Assembly: GCA_011032825.1 (NCBI GenBank)
Contig: JAADJZ010000007.1
Span: 1,178,001-1,242,000 of the forward strand
Direction: 5' to 3'
Source of the DNA: Massariosphaeria phaeospora
Lineage: Eukaryota; Ascomycota; Dothideomycetes; Pleosporales
Length of the DNA stretch: 64,000 bases
Program-made: the position numbers and the translations under genes
The notes under the pieces: model-generated
Seen by the model: the letters and a program-made list of their open reading frames with translations, nothing else
The model's database searches: none
What the model was told of the DNA's origin: nothing
In this document: positions 42,600-52,020 of the stretch, one piece after another
Layout: every line of letters begins with the position of its first letter
Numbering within the stretch: position 1 is the stretch's first letter

Positions 42600-43211
42600 A
42601 TGTCCTCCCCTCCTATACTGCGTCTGCCTGTCGAGCTATATGGAGACATCATCGACCAACTCGACCTTCAAGACCGAATCCGTCTTGCCTGGACTAGCCG
42701 TTATTTCACCTCGATTATCGCATTTCCAACGTACGATGAGTTTCTAGAAGCCGAAACCCGCAAATGGGCCATGTCGAAAAGCCTTTTCGCCTGCAGTATC
42801 TGTGCTCGTTTCCAACGCCTCGAAGCCTTCGCTGATGACATGAGGAAGAATAAGCGAGGCCGCTTTGGTGCAGAAGCCCGCACAAGATACTGTCTCAGGT
42901 GCGGGGTCGACAGAGGATGGTACTCGATAGGAGCGGTAGTCACAGTCATGGGACAACGCATGGCGTTATGTCAGCCCCAGGGTACTTCTACCGACTTCAC
43001 CTCTACTAGGGGTGCTTGGATCTCCGGCAACCCGCATTGGTTACTCGTCCCACAGGAAAGTCCTGCGCTATCCGCTGGATATGACGATGGAGATGACTGG
43101 GCTCGCTCAAAAAGAACCTGCGCCGAATGCAGTCATCACGAAGACATGTATAGACATTGTCCAGATTGTACACAGGCCACGCTCAGCTCAGTGGGACATC
43201 GTGCTGGATAA
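42600..43211 (+). CDS. small F-box-like protein with several Cys pairs
   Basis: A single exon of 203 residues from the ATG at 42600; the open frame extends a little further to a TTG. The N-terminus is F-box-like (ILRLPVELYGDIIDQLDLQDRIRLAWTSRYF). Three Cys groups follow: FACSICARF, YCLRCGVDRGWYS and TCAECSHHEDMYRHCPDC. The last two could form a treble-clef or similar zinc site. The overall layout, an F-box followed by CxxC pairs, resembles the two larger F-box proteins of this window but the detailed motifs differ. The substrate is unknown. The last 12 codons look less constrained. Confidence 0.6.
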   Translation: MSSPPILRLPVELYGDIIDQLDLQDRIRLAWTSRYFTSIIAFPTYDEFLEAETRKWAMSKSLFACSICARFQRLEAFADDMRKNKRGRFGAEARTRYCLRCGVDRGWYSIGAVVTVMGQRMALCQPQGTSTDFTSTRGAWISGNPHWLLVPQESPALSAGYDDGDDWARSKRTCAECSHHEDMYRHCPDCTQATLSSVGHRAG

Positions 43212-43785
43212 AGACTGTACCGCAAAGACACGACCGCCTTTATGACCATGCACTCAGTTGCCCACCAGGCTGGGCACCGTGATAAGACAATCGTAGGGTG
43301 GTCGATTGACTCACAATGTGCTTCGCCGTGTGCCTTAGGTTGCCGTTTGTTCTACATGGCATCTTCTCTACGCGCAGACCTTGCTATAATTTCAGTCGCG
43401 CAAGCCCAACCACTTCTTCCCGTAGACACTCAGGGTATATGCCATCACTTTCTTCAAACTCTACCTGGGGTTGTTTGGTATCCCTTTTCCTCGTTTTCAC
43501 ATACGCTGTTCTGTGGTGCGCAGAGTTACCTTTAGCTCGTTCGTTGTGTCCGTCTGCCCACCACGTCATAGACCCAGTCACTCTTCACATCGCGGCTACA
43601 AAGCCATCAACTTCTTCTCTACTTTCCCTGAAAGTCCTTCCATATCTACACGGTCCACGGCTTTTACAGACATACGGCTGCCGCCCTTGCACCAGTTCCT
43701 GCACCAAGGGCTCTTCGACCGATTTCACAGTGAGGGCCCACTGGAGACCAAGTTCCAGAGATCATTCATTTTTTAATCTTCCATC
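43212..43785. other. intergenic region
   Basis: Promoter of the LRGG-motif gene. Antisense and sense frames here have no recognisable content. Confidence 0.45.
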
Positions 43786-45978
43786 ATGGTACCGCCAAAG
43801 AGGGGCAAACAGAAGGAAACGCCGCCAGAGACCCAAGGTCCCGTACCGCAGCAAGGACAGACCTTTTTCCAACGTATCTCCGCAATAATGCCTTCGATGC
43901 CACGCCGACTCTCCACGGAAAATCAACGAGCTAAAACAGCGCCCAATTTGGACCCAACAGCCACAAAGAAAGTATTCCGCCGTGCATCACGCCCAGCTGA
44001 TCAAGAGCCCCTTCTGATTCCGAGGATAAAGATCCCCACATTGTCCGACCAGCCGTGTCCTTACGATGCGGAGGTCTACTACTCCTTTCCCCGCCTCGAG
44101 AAATCACGCTCTTGTCTATGTGGTCTCAGATCACCAAGCCCATCAAGTAGAGGGGAAGTCCGCCATCAGCCAGGCGGCCGACCATGTAGCGCTTGTCGTG
44201 CTCGCAGCCCCGTCTCCCACTTGAATCCAAGTCGAAGAAGCTCGCTGGCGCCTGGAGGCCTAGAGACTGTGGTAGAGGGATCAGTATCTGGCGCACAACC
44301 CGACGAAGGCTCTTCCAATTCCACTCCAAGAAGATCATCTATGCCGCGCATTCCTTCACTAAATCGACTATTCTACCTAACGCCTACGTCCTCTCCTGGA
44401 AGACCACCTACCAGGCGTGGATATGTCGCAGATCCTGACTCTGAATCGAACGCGGGACTCACCTTCGATCAACTCATGCAGCGACTACCGCGAATCAGAG
44501 CCTCGCCATCACCATCGCTATCGACATCAACATCCCCGACAACGACAACCCCAACGAGTCCGAAACTACATCGCATACACGGACTGCCCCGCTCGGAGAA
44601 ATATCCCTACGTGCATAAACATGAAGTCCAACAGCATCTGTCTGCGGCGCAAGCCGGTCTTGCACCCCCTAGCAGTCCACTGGCAAGCGGGTCAAACAGA
44701 CCACATACAGCAGCGGCATTTACAGACTCTCGGCAAGGACAAGCTTCTGTCAGAGAACCCTACCTAGACTTCTCCGAAACGGTTTTCTACGGCCATAGTA
44801 ACTCTCCACTTCCTTTCACGCAGCGATCCACTGCGCAATCACGCGAACGCCCAATCATAACCATCACCGAGACAATCGTAACTAGCAGTAGCAGCGTGTC
44901 AGTCGACAGTGATGATTCTTCTAGTGTCGATTGGCATGTACAGGACAGCCGCGTCTATCGGCAGCGTTTGGCCAGTCCTGAGGCACGCCCGTCTCGTGAC
45001 CAGTACACACTAATAGATGATGGTGATAGCGGCACCGCCGCCGAGAGCGAAGGCGTTGAGTCCCGTGGCGCACGACGCGGTCGGCGCGGTCGTCGCGATG
45101 ATAATGTACCTAGATTGCGAGGCGGAGCGGGCTCCGAGACGGTGGAATACACAGTGACGAGGAGGTGTTTGCTCACTTGCCATGAAGCTGCGCCTCCACC
45201 CGGAACCCATTACTTCTCGCGATCGACACCGGTATCGACTCGGACGCAGTCTCCTACTGGTGCGGTGGCAAGGCTTCCGCTCTCGCTCACGAGAGTTCAC
45301 GGCGGTACTAGCCGCCAAAGTCTCCACAAGACTCAGATCGAGCTGATCGATCCAACTATCCTCCACCCCCAACCACAATTTCCCCCTGAGCTGAGTCCCA
45401 GTCCTGATGCCGTCCCGGGCCTTCCACCCCCTCAACCCATCCCCCATCTCCGCGGCGGCGCCGGCCGCTCCACCCTCCTCGACACAGACAGACTGCCACC
45501 CACGCTATGGTTCCTCGCCGGCGGCCGCGGCCGCCCCATGACTGTGGCGCAGTGGAAGACGCACAGGCCCAAGAAGCGCATGGGCGGGCTGCTGGGAATG
45601 GCAGTGTTTGGGACGCGCGCGGGGAAACCGTATAAGGAGGAGAGGAAGAAGGGTGCTGGCGCAGCGTCGGGTTCTTTGGTGGGTTCGGACGCGAGTTTGG
45701 TGTCTAGCGGGTCGTCGTCGAGTTCGAGTTCGAGTTCGAGTTCGGGGTCTGGTGGGAGTGGGCGTGGGCGTGGGCGTGGGGGAGGAGAGGGGTCGGGTGC
45801 GGCGGGTGCTACGGCGGGGGCGGGTTCGCCTGGAGGGAACGCTGCTGGAGATGCTGGTGCTGCGGGTGCTGCGGGTGCTGCAACGGGGGCGGGTTCGCCT
45901 GGAGGGAATGCTGCTGGAGACGATAATGATGCGCAGGGTGGTGCAACTGGAGGGATTGCGAATGCAGATGCGAGTTAG
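43786..45978 (+). CDS. large low-complexity protein with two LRGGAG motifs
   Basis: A single exon of 730 residues from the ATG at 43786. It is basic and Ser/Pro-rich, with many RRxS and SP sites, in the first 250 residues. A Ser/Thr/Pro tract and an aromatic segment (EPYLDFSETVFYGHS) follow. The short motif RLRGGAG occurs near residue 446 and HLRGGAG near 558. Between and after them are more structured stretches (ETVEYTVTRRCLLTCHEAAPP; LPPTLWFLAGGRGRPMTVAQW) that may be the conserved core. The last 110 residues are a Ser run and Gly/Ala repeats. I recognise no known domain. LRGG is also the tail of ubiquitin, but no ubiquitin fold is present here. Confidence 0.65.
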   Translation: MVPPKRGKQKETPPETQGPVPQQGQTFFQRISAIMPSMPRRLSTENQRAKTAPNLDPTATKKVFRRASRPADQEPLLIPRIKIPTLSDQPCPYDAEVYYSFPRLEKSRSCLCGLRSPSPSSRGEVRHQPGGRPCSACRARSPVSHLNPSRRSSLAPGGLETVVEGSVSGAQPDEGSSNSTPRRSSMPRIPSLNRLFYLTPTSSPGRPPTRRGYVADPDSESNAGLTFDQLMQRLPRIRASPSPSLSTSTSPTTTTPTSPKLHRIHGLPRSEKYPYVHKHEVQQHLSAAQAGLAPPSSPLASGSNRPHTAAAFTDSRQGQASVREPYLDFSETVFYGHSNSPLPFTQRSTAQSRERPIITITETIVTSSSSVSVDSDDSSSVDWHVQDSRVYRQRLASPEARPSRDQYTLIDDGDSGTAAESEGVESRGARRGRRGRRDDNVPRLRGGAGSETVEYTVTRRCLLTCHEAAPPPGTHYFSRSTPVSTRTQSPTGAVARLPLSLTRVHGGTSRQSLHKTQIELIDPTILHPQPQFPPELSPSPDAVPGLPPPQPIPHLRGGAGRSTLLDTDRLPPTLWFLAGGRGRPMTVAQWKTHRPKKRMGGLLGMAVFGTRAGKPYKEERKKGAGAASGSLVGSDASLVSSGSSSSSSSSSSSGSGGSGRGRGRGGGEGSGAAGATAGAGSPGGNAAGDAGAAGAAGAATGAGSPGGNAAGDDNDAQGGATGGIANADAS
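45801..45921 (+). repeat. 70-bp coding minisatellite (Gly/Ala repeat)
   Basis: GGGTTCGCCTGGAGGGAA with its flanks occurs twice, 70 bp apart, and encodes GAGSPGGNAAGD twice. It is preceded by TCGAGT repeats that encode a Ser run. Confidence 0.75.
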
Positions 45979-46291
45979 AAGGGTCTCGAGGGCTAAAGAA
46001 AGGTGCCGGTTAGTTGATTGCGGGGATGATAAATAGCTTGAGATTGAGTTTTGGCATTTGGTATTTGGTATTTGGTATTTGGTATTTGGGATTTAGTAGT
46101 CGCTGCGGGCAGAGATATAGACTGTCAAGACACGTCAGCCGTATTCTGGTTCAAGCTGTTGTAATGTCTCCACTTACGTCAAGCCCGAATTATGGAGATT
46201 GCTTCGTCTTCCACCCTCCTTTCGGACTACTCATACAGCGTGCGACTGTTGGTGGTTATCTATCGTCAACCCTCTCCTTCGCCCAACCCCC
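45979..46291. other. 3' flanks of converging genes, with heptamer repeat
   Basis: A perfect (TTTGGTA)n-type heptamer repeat of about five units lies near 46050-46088. No gene seen. Confidence 0.6.
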
Positions 46292-46969
46292 TCAAAACGG
46301 CTTCGCCACCTTCCTCCCCTCCCTCACCCCCGTCCTCGGATCGCAAAACTCCCTCCAACTAACCGGAAACATCGCGCCCCCCCCATCCTCACTCCTCGCC
46401 ATCACAACCCCATACTCGTTCTGCGCCGTACTGATATAATAATTGCTCTGATCCCCCAAACTAATCACCACGCCGCGCACCAGATCGCCAACCCGGAAAC
46501 TGTCCTCGATGCGCACTTTGTCTTTCTCCGTCGCGCGCACGTCTTCGCGCCGGATCAGGCCCTGGAAGGTCTCGCGGCAGACGGTGGAGTCGATGACGAG
46601 GATGGCGCACGTGGCGAAGCGCGGGCCTAGGCGTGTTATGCGGGCGAGGATGGGGGAGGAGAGCGTGGGGAGGAGGGTGGAGGTGGAGGTGCTGCTGGGG
46701 GAGCTGGAGGTTGGGGAGGGGCGCGGGATGCTGAGGAGGGGGAGCGAAGTGGGCGTGGGTTTCGAGCCGGGTTTCGAGCTGGGTTTCGGGGTTGGGGTTG
46801 AGGTTGAGGTTGAAGGTTTTTCAGAGACAGAAGATGGAGGGCTGGATACGACGGGCCCGGCGATCGAGGCGTAGACTTGCTGGTCGTGCATGTGGGTGCC
46901 GGGGCCGGGAGCGTATTTTGTCGCAGGGCCGAGCAGTTGGCCTGGGAGAGCTATCGAGGGGAGGGCCAT
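46292..46969 (-). CDS. CSL4: exosome complex component Csl4
   Basis: A single exon of 225 residues. I chose the ATG at 46969 because the Csl4/ECR1 N-terminal domain begins right there (MALPSIALPGQLLGPATKYAPGPGTHMHDQQVYASIAGPV); a codon 19 residues earlier is also in frame. A Ser/Thr/Pro/Lys-rich spacer of about 60 residues follows, then the S1 RNA-binding domain (ILARITRLGPRFATCAILVID, IRREDVRATEKDKVRIEDSFRVGDLVRGVVISLGD) and a C-terminal segment with two Cys fewer than the zinc-ribbon form. Csl4 is one of three S1/KH cap proteins of the nuclear and cytoplasmic RNA exosome. The low-complexity spacer is longer than usual. Confidence 0.9.
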   Translation of the reverse strand: MALPSIALPGQLLGPATKYAPGPGTHMHDQQVYASIAGPVVSSPPSSVSEKPSTSTSTPTPKPSSKPGSKPTPTSLPLLSIPRPSPTSSSPSSTSTSTLLPTLSSPILARITRLGPRFATCAILVIDSTVCRETFQGLIRREDVRATEKDKVRIEDSFRVGDLVRGVVISLGDQSNYYISTAQNEYGVVMARSEDGGGAMFPVSWREFCDPRTGVREGRKVAKPF

Positions 46970-47631
46970 GGCGATGGCGGGGTGGTTGTCGTGCGAAATT
47001 CGGGGTGTGAACCCGATCGAGTACATTGGTGAGGTAGAGGGTACAGTCGCGATTGTGGTCGGCGGGCGTTGAAGGTTGAAGGTTTAGCGGGGGAGAGCTC
47101 GGAGCTTTTTTGGCGATGCAAGGGCTAGCTTGGTCGCTTATTCTTGCCTAGTGTCTAACGTCTCTGAGGTTACACAGGCAATCGCAAGCGACGAGCATGT
47201 GAGAGTATTTACGTGCCCGCACTCCACTACATTACACTCACCGCGTCAATCTGAATTTGAGAGGTGCATAGACCAGTGATATTTCTAAATCACCCTCCAC
47301 AAAGCTTGGCTCTAGATCTCCATCATTTGTACCGCCTAAAGCCCTGGCGATCGCGCTCGCGCTCCACTCGACGCGGCAGAAACAACGTGGTCAACTGCGA
47401 GCATCCCGAAGCCCTTTCTTGATACACGCGTCCCAGCAGATGAACGCCATTTTTGCAGCCCCAGTCCACAGCAAAGCAAAGCAAAGCACAGCTTCAATTG
47501 CTCCAATCGCCGAGTTCATGCAATGCCCCCCCGAAATTAAGTCATCAAAACCGTCCCTCATAGTAGCGTTGCCCACGAAAGAAATACTTCGTCCTAGTTC
47601 GATTCAGCACCTGTTTCTGCACCCCTAGAGC
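46970..47631. other. intergenic region
   Basis: Upstream of CSL4 and downstream of the TEM1 gene. No gene seen. Confidence 0.5.
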
Positions 47632-48828
47632 TCATACGGATTGATAGAGAAGGAGGGGCTCCCCTATGTGCTCGATTTCGGGAATGGTGCACTTGAGATC
47701 GAATGCCTTTGAAAGGACAATCTTGAAGATCTAAGATGCCTGTTAGTTTTGTATTCACCCAAAACGAGGTGATACTAACCTTTTGCACATTGATGCTATG
47801 GCTAGTACTGCTGAAGATGAGACTGGCTTTCATGGCTTTAGCAAAGCGCTTAGCCTAACAGTCCGTTAGTGGAGACCAAGAGGGGAGACAGATTGGACGC
47901 ACTTGGCTAGAGATTTCTTCCTGCTCTTCTCGGGGGAAATTGACAAAGTGATCGTATTTGGTGCCGACTAGGAAAGGAATAGCTGTCTTGTTGAACCCTC
48001 GTCCTTGGCGATACCACTCCTTGATGGAGTTTAGCGTGCTCTTCCGAGTCAAGTCGAACATGAACAGGATGGCTACCGCATCATTGCATACTAATGGTAA
48101 CATATTAACGAACTCGCGCTGACCTCCGAGATCCCAGATGGAGAAGGTAATTTCTGTGTTCCGGATTGATATAGTCTTTTCCATGAAGTTAACACCTGGT
48201 CGAACGAGTCAGTCGGGTCTGAGTTTCTAGACATGTGCAATGTACCTAATGTCTGGATGTAGTCTTCGTCCCAGCTGCCCTCGACGTACTTGACCATCAA
48301 GCTCGTCTTGCCAATCTGTGCGTCCCCGACCATGCCAACTTTGATCACCACGCTGGGGTTTTTGGTGGCCGCTTCTTGCTGTGCCTGGGAGGAGCCTCGC
48401 TGGTTCTGTTCCTGGTATGCGACAGATCTTGTGGCGCCCTCCGAGTTCGGCCGGTGTCCCATCATCGAGTTTGGCCGTGAGTGCGATTGCCCCATCTGTG
48501 TCTCCTTTCCGCTGTTGTAAAAGGGCTGCCGCGGCGGCGTGTCTGCGTCGGAGGGGGTATTGAAGCGCGAGCCATACCCCTCCTGGTTGGAGTAGTGGTG
48601 GGAGAAGGTGGTGTCCGAGTACGACGTCTGCGGGCGCTGGTGCTCGCTGGCGTTGCTGGTGCCGTTGGCGTAGCCATTGTTGCTGTGGAAGTCGGGCAGT
48701 GGAGCGACGGTCGAGGCAGTGATTGTGGTGTTGGTGCTGTCGTCGACGTCCATGGTCTGGTCCATGTGCTTCAGCGCGTCCTGGCCGTCGAGGACCATGG
48801 GCTCGGGCAGGGGGCTACCGTGATCCAT
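47632..48828 (-). CDS. TEM1: septation GTPase Spg1/Tem1
   Basis: Four exons, 48828-48246, 48195-47903, 47854-47780 and 47730-47632, give 349 residues. A 160-residue disordered Asn/Ser/Gln-rich N-terminal extension precedes the Ras-like GTPase. The nucleotide motifs are G1 GDAQIGKT (168-175), G3 WDLGGQ (215-220), and G4 GTKYD. The switch segment TLGVNFMEKTI and the C-terminal VQKIFKIVLSKAFDLKCTIPEI are diagnostic for Tem1/Spg1. No C-terminal CaaX box is present, as expected for this family. Spg1/Tem1 sits at the spindle pole body and starts the septation initiation (mitotic exit) network. The same window holds BUD3, which also acts in septum placement. It is divergent from RRB1. Confidence 0.94.
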
Positions 48829-49307
48829 CGCAACGAAGATAAATGAAGGTCAGGATGGCCTGACTCGAGATGTTGAAGATGTCTTTGGATGAGCGAATAG
48901 GAGGGAGTGGAATGCCCGAGTCGCCAGGTTGGTGCTGTGCGTCGGCCCCCGCCGTGACGTGAATCGGGGGAGACGCGTTACGACGTGCAGAACGACTGCA
49001 GTTCACGCTCGACGCCGTGCAGATGGCGGCATGCAGGGGCTGGGGGAGCAGGCGGGCGGACAATGGCAATGGCACAGGCAGTGGCAGGTGGACGTGCTGC
49101 GAAGAGTCGTTCTGTATTGGCGCTGCCCTGGGCCCGTCATGGTGCCGCCCGGCCTCGTCGCGACGATTTCGAGGGGCCCTGGGGGTGCACGGGCCGCGCC
49201 GCTACCAAACAGCCCAAAAAGTTTTGAAATAGTGTCCCGCCATCCCGCCATCCCGCCATCCCACCACGATTTTGCGCCCGCCCACAGAAACCGCATAACC
49301 GTCCGAC
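48829..49307. promoter_or_regulatory. shared upstream region, TEM1 / RRB1
   Basis: 479 bp between divergent start codons. It contains a short CCCGCCAT repeat (near 49232-49260) about 50 bp before the RRB1 start. Confidence 0.45.
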
Positions 49308-50884
49308 ATGGCGAAACGGCCGGCAGATGACACAGAGCAGGAGCAGGAGGCGGTCAAAAATGGAAGCCGTCCCATGGAAATCGACCAGGACGAGGCCGGC
49401 GAGTTCGAGGACGAGTATGAGGACGAGTTCGAGAGCGAGGACGAGGTATTGGAAGCGGGCGTTGACGGACGGCCCGACGCCGTGCGAGAGGCAGAGGCGA
49501 AAGAAGGTAGGCCTGCCGAAGTTCTGGGAAGTGTCGATTATGCTGAACCATATAGACGCCATGGACGTTGACCAGGACACCTTCATCCCGGGCCGCCACA
49601 AGCTGTCCGCTGGGGAGACGCTCTCCCCCGATCTCTCCACCTACGAGCTACTCCATACTCTCGAAGCGCCTTGGCCATGTCTTTCCTGCGATATCGTCCC
49701 AGACCAACTAGGTTCCGACCGGAGGACCTACCCCGCCACAATCTACTCAGTCGCGGGCACTCAGGCAGCGCGGGGACGCGAAAAGGACAATCACATTATG
49801 GTTATGAAGATGAGCAGTCTCTCACGCATGGAGCGAGACAACGACGACGAGGACGAAGATTCTGACGATGAGGGCTCGGATCCGATATTAGAAACAAAGT
49901 CGATTCCCATGACGAGTTGTACGAACCGCATACGCACACACCAGCTTCCCCAGAGCACCTCTGCCAAACCGCCGACTACACTAACCGCCGCAATGACCGA
50001 GTCAGGCCAGGTCCTGATACACGACATCACACCACACCTCACATCGTTCGATACGCCTGGCACGACCATCACCCCCGCTCAGAACAAACCCGTCTGCACC
50101 ATCCGTGCGCACAAGGCTACTGAAGGCTATGCGCTTGACTGGTCTCCGATGATACCCGAAGGAAAACTCCTAACCGGCGATGGCTCGGGCAACATCTTCG
50201 TAACCACTAGAACCCAGGGCGGCGGATTCGTGACGGACACAACACCTTTCACCGGCCACCGAGGGTCAGTAGAAGAGCTACAATGGTCACCGACAGAGAA
50301 GCACGTTTTCGCCTCTGCTTCGAGCGACGGCGCTGTGAAAATCTGGGATGTGAGGTCAAAGTCACGCAAAGCAGCAGTCAGTGTCCAAGTGTCGAAGGCG
50401 GATGTCAATGTCCTGAGTTGGTCACATCAAACTTCACATCTCCTGGCCTCTGGCGCGGATGACGGCGAATGGGCAGTGTGGGACCTGCGACAGTGGAAGC
50501 CATCGACGTCTCTAAGCAGCGAGAAGAAGCCATCACCAGTCGCGTCATTTACCTTCCACAAAGAACAAATCACAGCAGTGGAGTGGCATCCGACAGACGA
50601 CAGTATCGTACTTGTTTGTTCTGGCGACAACACTCTCACCTTGTGGGATCTCGCGGTCGAACTAGACGATGAGGAGAGCAGGGATACGGCCGGAGTGCAA
50701 GATGTACCACCGCAGTTGTTGTTCGTACATTACATGGACCAAATCAAGGAGGCGCATTGGCATCCACAGATTCCTGGCACGATCATGGCAACGGGGGGGT
50801 CAGGGTTTGGGTAAGTCAAACGCTTGGGACTGCAAGAATGTGACACTAACTACGTCTAGGGTATTCAAAACGATCAGTGTATAG
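49308..50884 (+). CDS. RRB1: ribosome assembly protein Rrb1 (GRWD1), WD-repeat
   Basis: Three exons, 49308-49506, 49556-50810 and 50860-50884, give 492 residues. The start MAKRPADDTEQEQ leads to an acidic segment (EFEDEYEDEFESEDEV) and to AMDVDQDTFIPGRHKLSAGETLSPD, the RRB1/CAF1C N-terminal signature. WD repeats follow, recognisable by endings VKIWDVRS, WAVWDLRQ and LTLWDLAV. The last exon is only 25 nt and restores the conserved GFGVFKTISV end. Rrb1 is a nucleolar chaperone dedicated to ribosomal protein L3 and needed for 60S assembly. The reading frame changes at the first intron, which explains why two long overlapping frames exist here. An extra acidic DDEDEDSDDEG insert lies within the first WD part. 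Confidence 0.93.
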
Positions 50885-51182
50885 ATGTGGCACTTGGCGC
50901 GTTTGCCGCAGCCCAAACTTATCTTCGAATCTGGAAAATTTAAGCGCGGAATTTGCGCCACACTGCAAACGTGAGATATGTTCCTCGAAGCATCACACTA
51001 CCGAATCCGGCATCGCCGCCCAAAACAAAGAACTCCCTGACTAATCTCATCGCAACCTCAAACACCCTAATCAATCTCATACACTCTAGGCCTCCATTAC
51101 CGATTTTCATCCACCCCATCCGCCTACCATTGTGCACTACCACATTTAACTTTGCACCATCGAAAGATTCATCGCCGGCCTT

Positions 51183-51686
51183 ATGTCCTCCTCACCCAAA
51201 TCTACAGCAAACCCCCCAACAAGCCCCGGCTTCCCACCCATTCCACGCGGCAACCTAACCGCCAAAGGCCTCGACACAACAAACACGCGCTTCCCCGTCT
51301 CCAGCATCCGCACCCCCGTGACACTGCTCCCGTTCCCGCACCCGAAGTGGCACGTCCACCCTCAGACACGCCACATCTACGAGGTCACCAGTCCGATTCT
51401 CGAGGAGTATGATCCGGTGAGCGGGTTCATTGGAAGTGTGGGCGAGATAAGGCAGAGTATGGAGGGGGAGAGTAGGGGTAGTGGTGGCGGGTGGCGGGAT
51501 GGTTTGAGTGGGGATGGGGGCTGGAATGGGAGTGTTAGGTTTGTGGAGAGTGGGGAGAGGAGTAGTATTTTGAGAGAGGCGAAGAGGGAGAGGGAGGTCG
51601 AAGTGGAAGAGGCGGGGGTGAGAAAGAGGGAGAGGAGAGGGGGTGGTAGTAAAAGTTGGGAGACTGTCCCCCCAACGGGACGGTGA
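51183..51686 (+). CDS. orphan fungal protein, half conserved-looking and half low complexity
   Basis: A single exon of 167 residues. The first 90 residues (GFPPIPRGNLTAKGLDTTNTRF, SSIRTPVTLLPFPHPKWHVHPQTRHIYEV) have a balanced composition and look like a small conserved domain. The rest is Gly/Ser- and Arg/Glu-rich. I recognise no family. The good CTT-ATGT context and the distance of 300 bp from the RRB1 stop suit an independent gene. Confidence 0.55.
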   Translation: MSSSPKSTANPPTSPGFPPIPRGNLTAKGLDTTNTRFPVSSIRTPVTLLPFPHPKWHVHPQTRHIYEVTSPILEEYDPVSGFIGSVGEIRQSMEGESRGSGGGWRDGLSGDGGWNGSVRFVESGERSSILREAKREREVEVEEAGVRKRERRGGGSKSWETVPPTGR

Positions 51687-52020
51687 GTAGAATATATCTG
51701 TTGCGACGCTGAATGTTGTCTTTGTTTCTACAATGCCCTCCCGTGTCCGTCAGGCCAATCAAACAAAATTGCGACACGGCCTTGATCATATTTTGTGCGT
51801 AGGTCCCCTTGCCGAAGCATCAAACCTGGTATGCAACCCCGTGGGTATATTCGTTACCCGATGCCCAGGCTCCAGCCTTACGTAGCTGATTTCATCCTTT
51901 AATCTTTACTAACTCGTTAAACGTATTACCCAGTGTACCAAATTGTTGGCCTTTGTAAAAACATCTTGCCCATTGCCTGGAAATCCTTGCACTGCACTGC
52001 CAGGAGTATTTGGTTATCTT
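51687..52020. other. 3' flanks of converging genes
   Basis: AT-rich towards 51900-51960; no gene seen. Confidence 0.5.
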
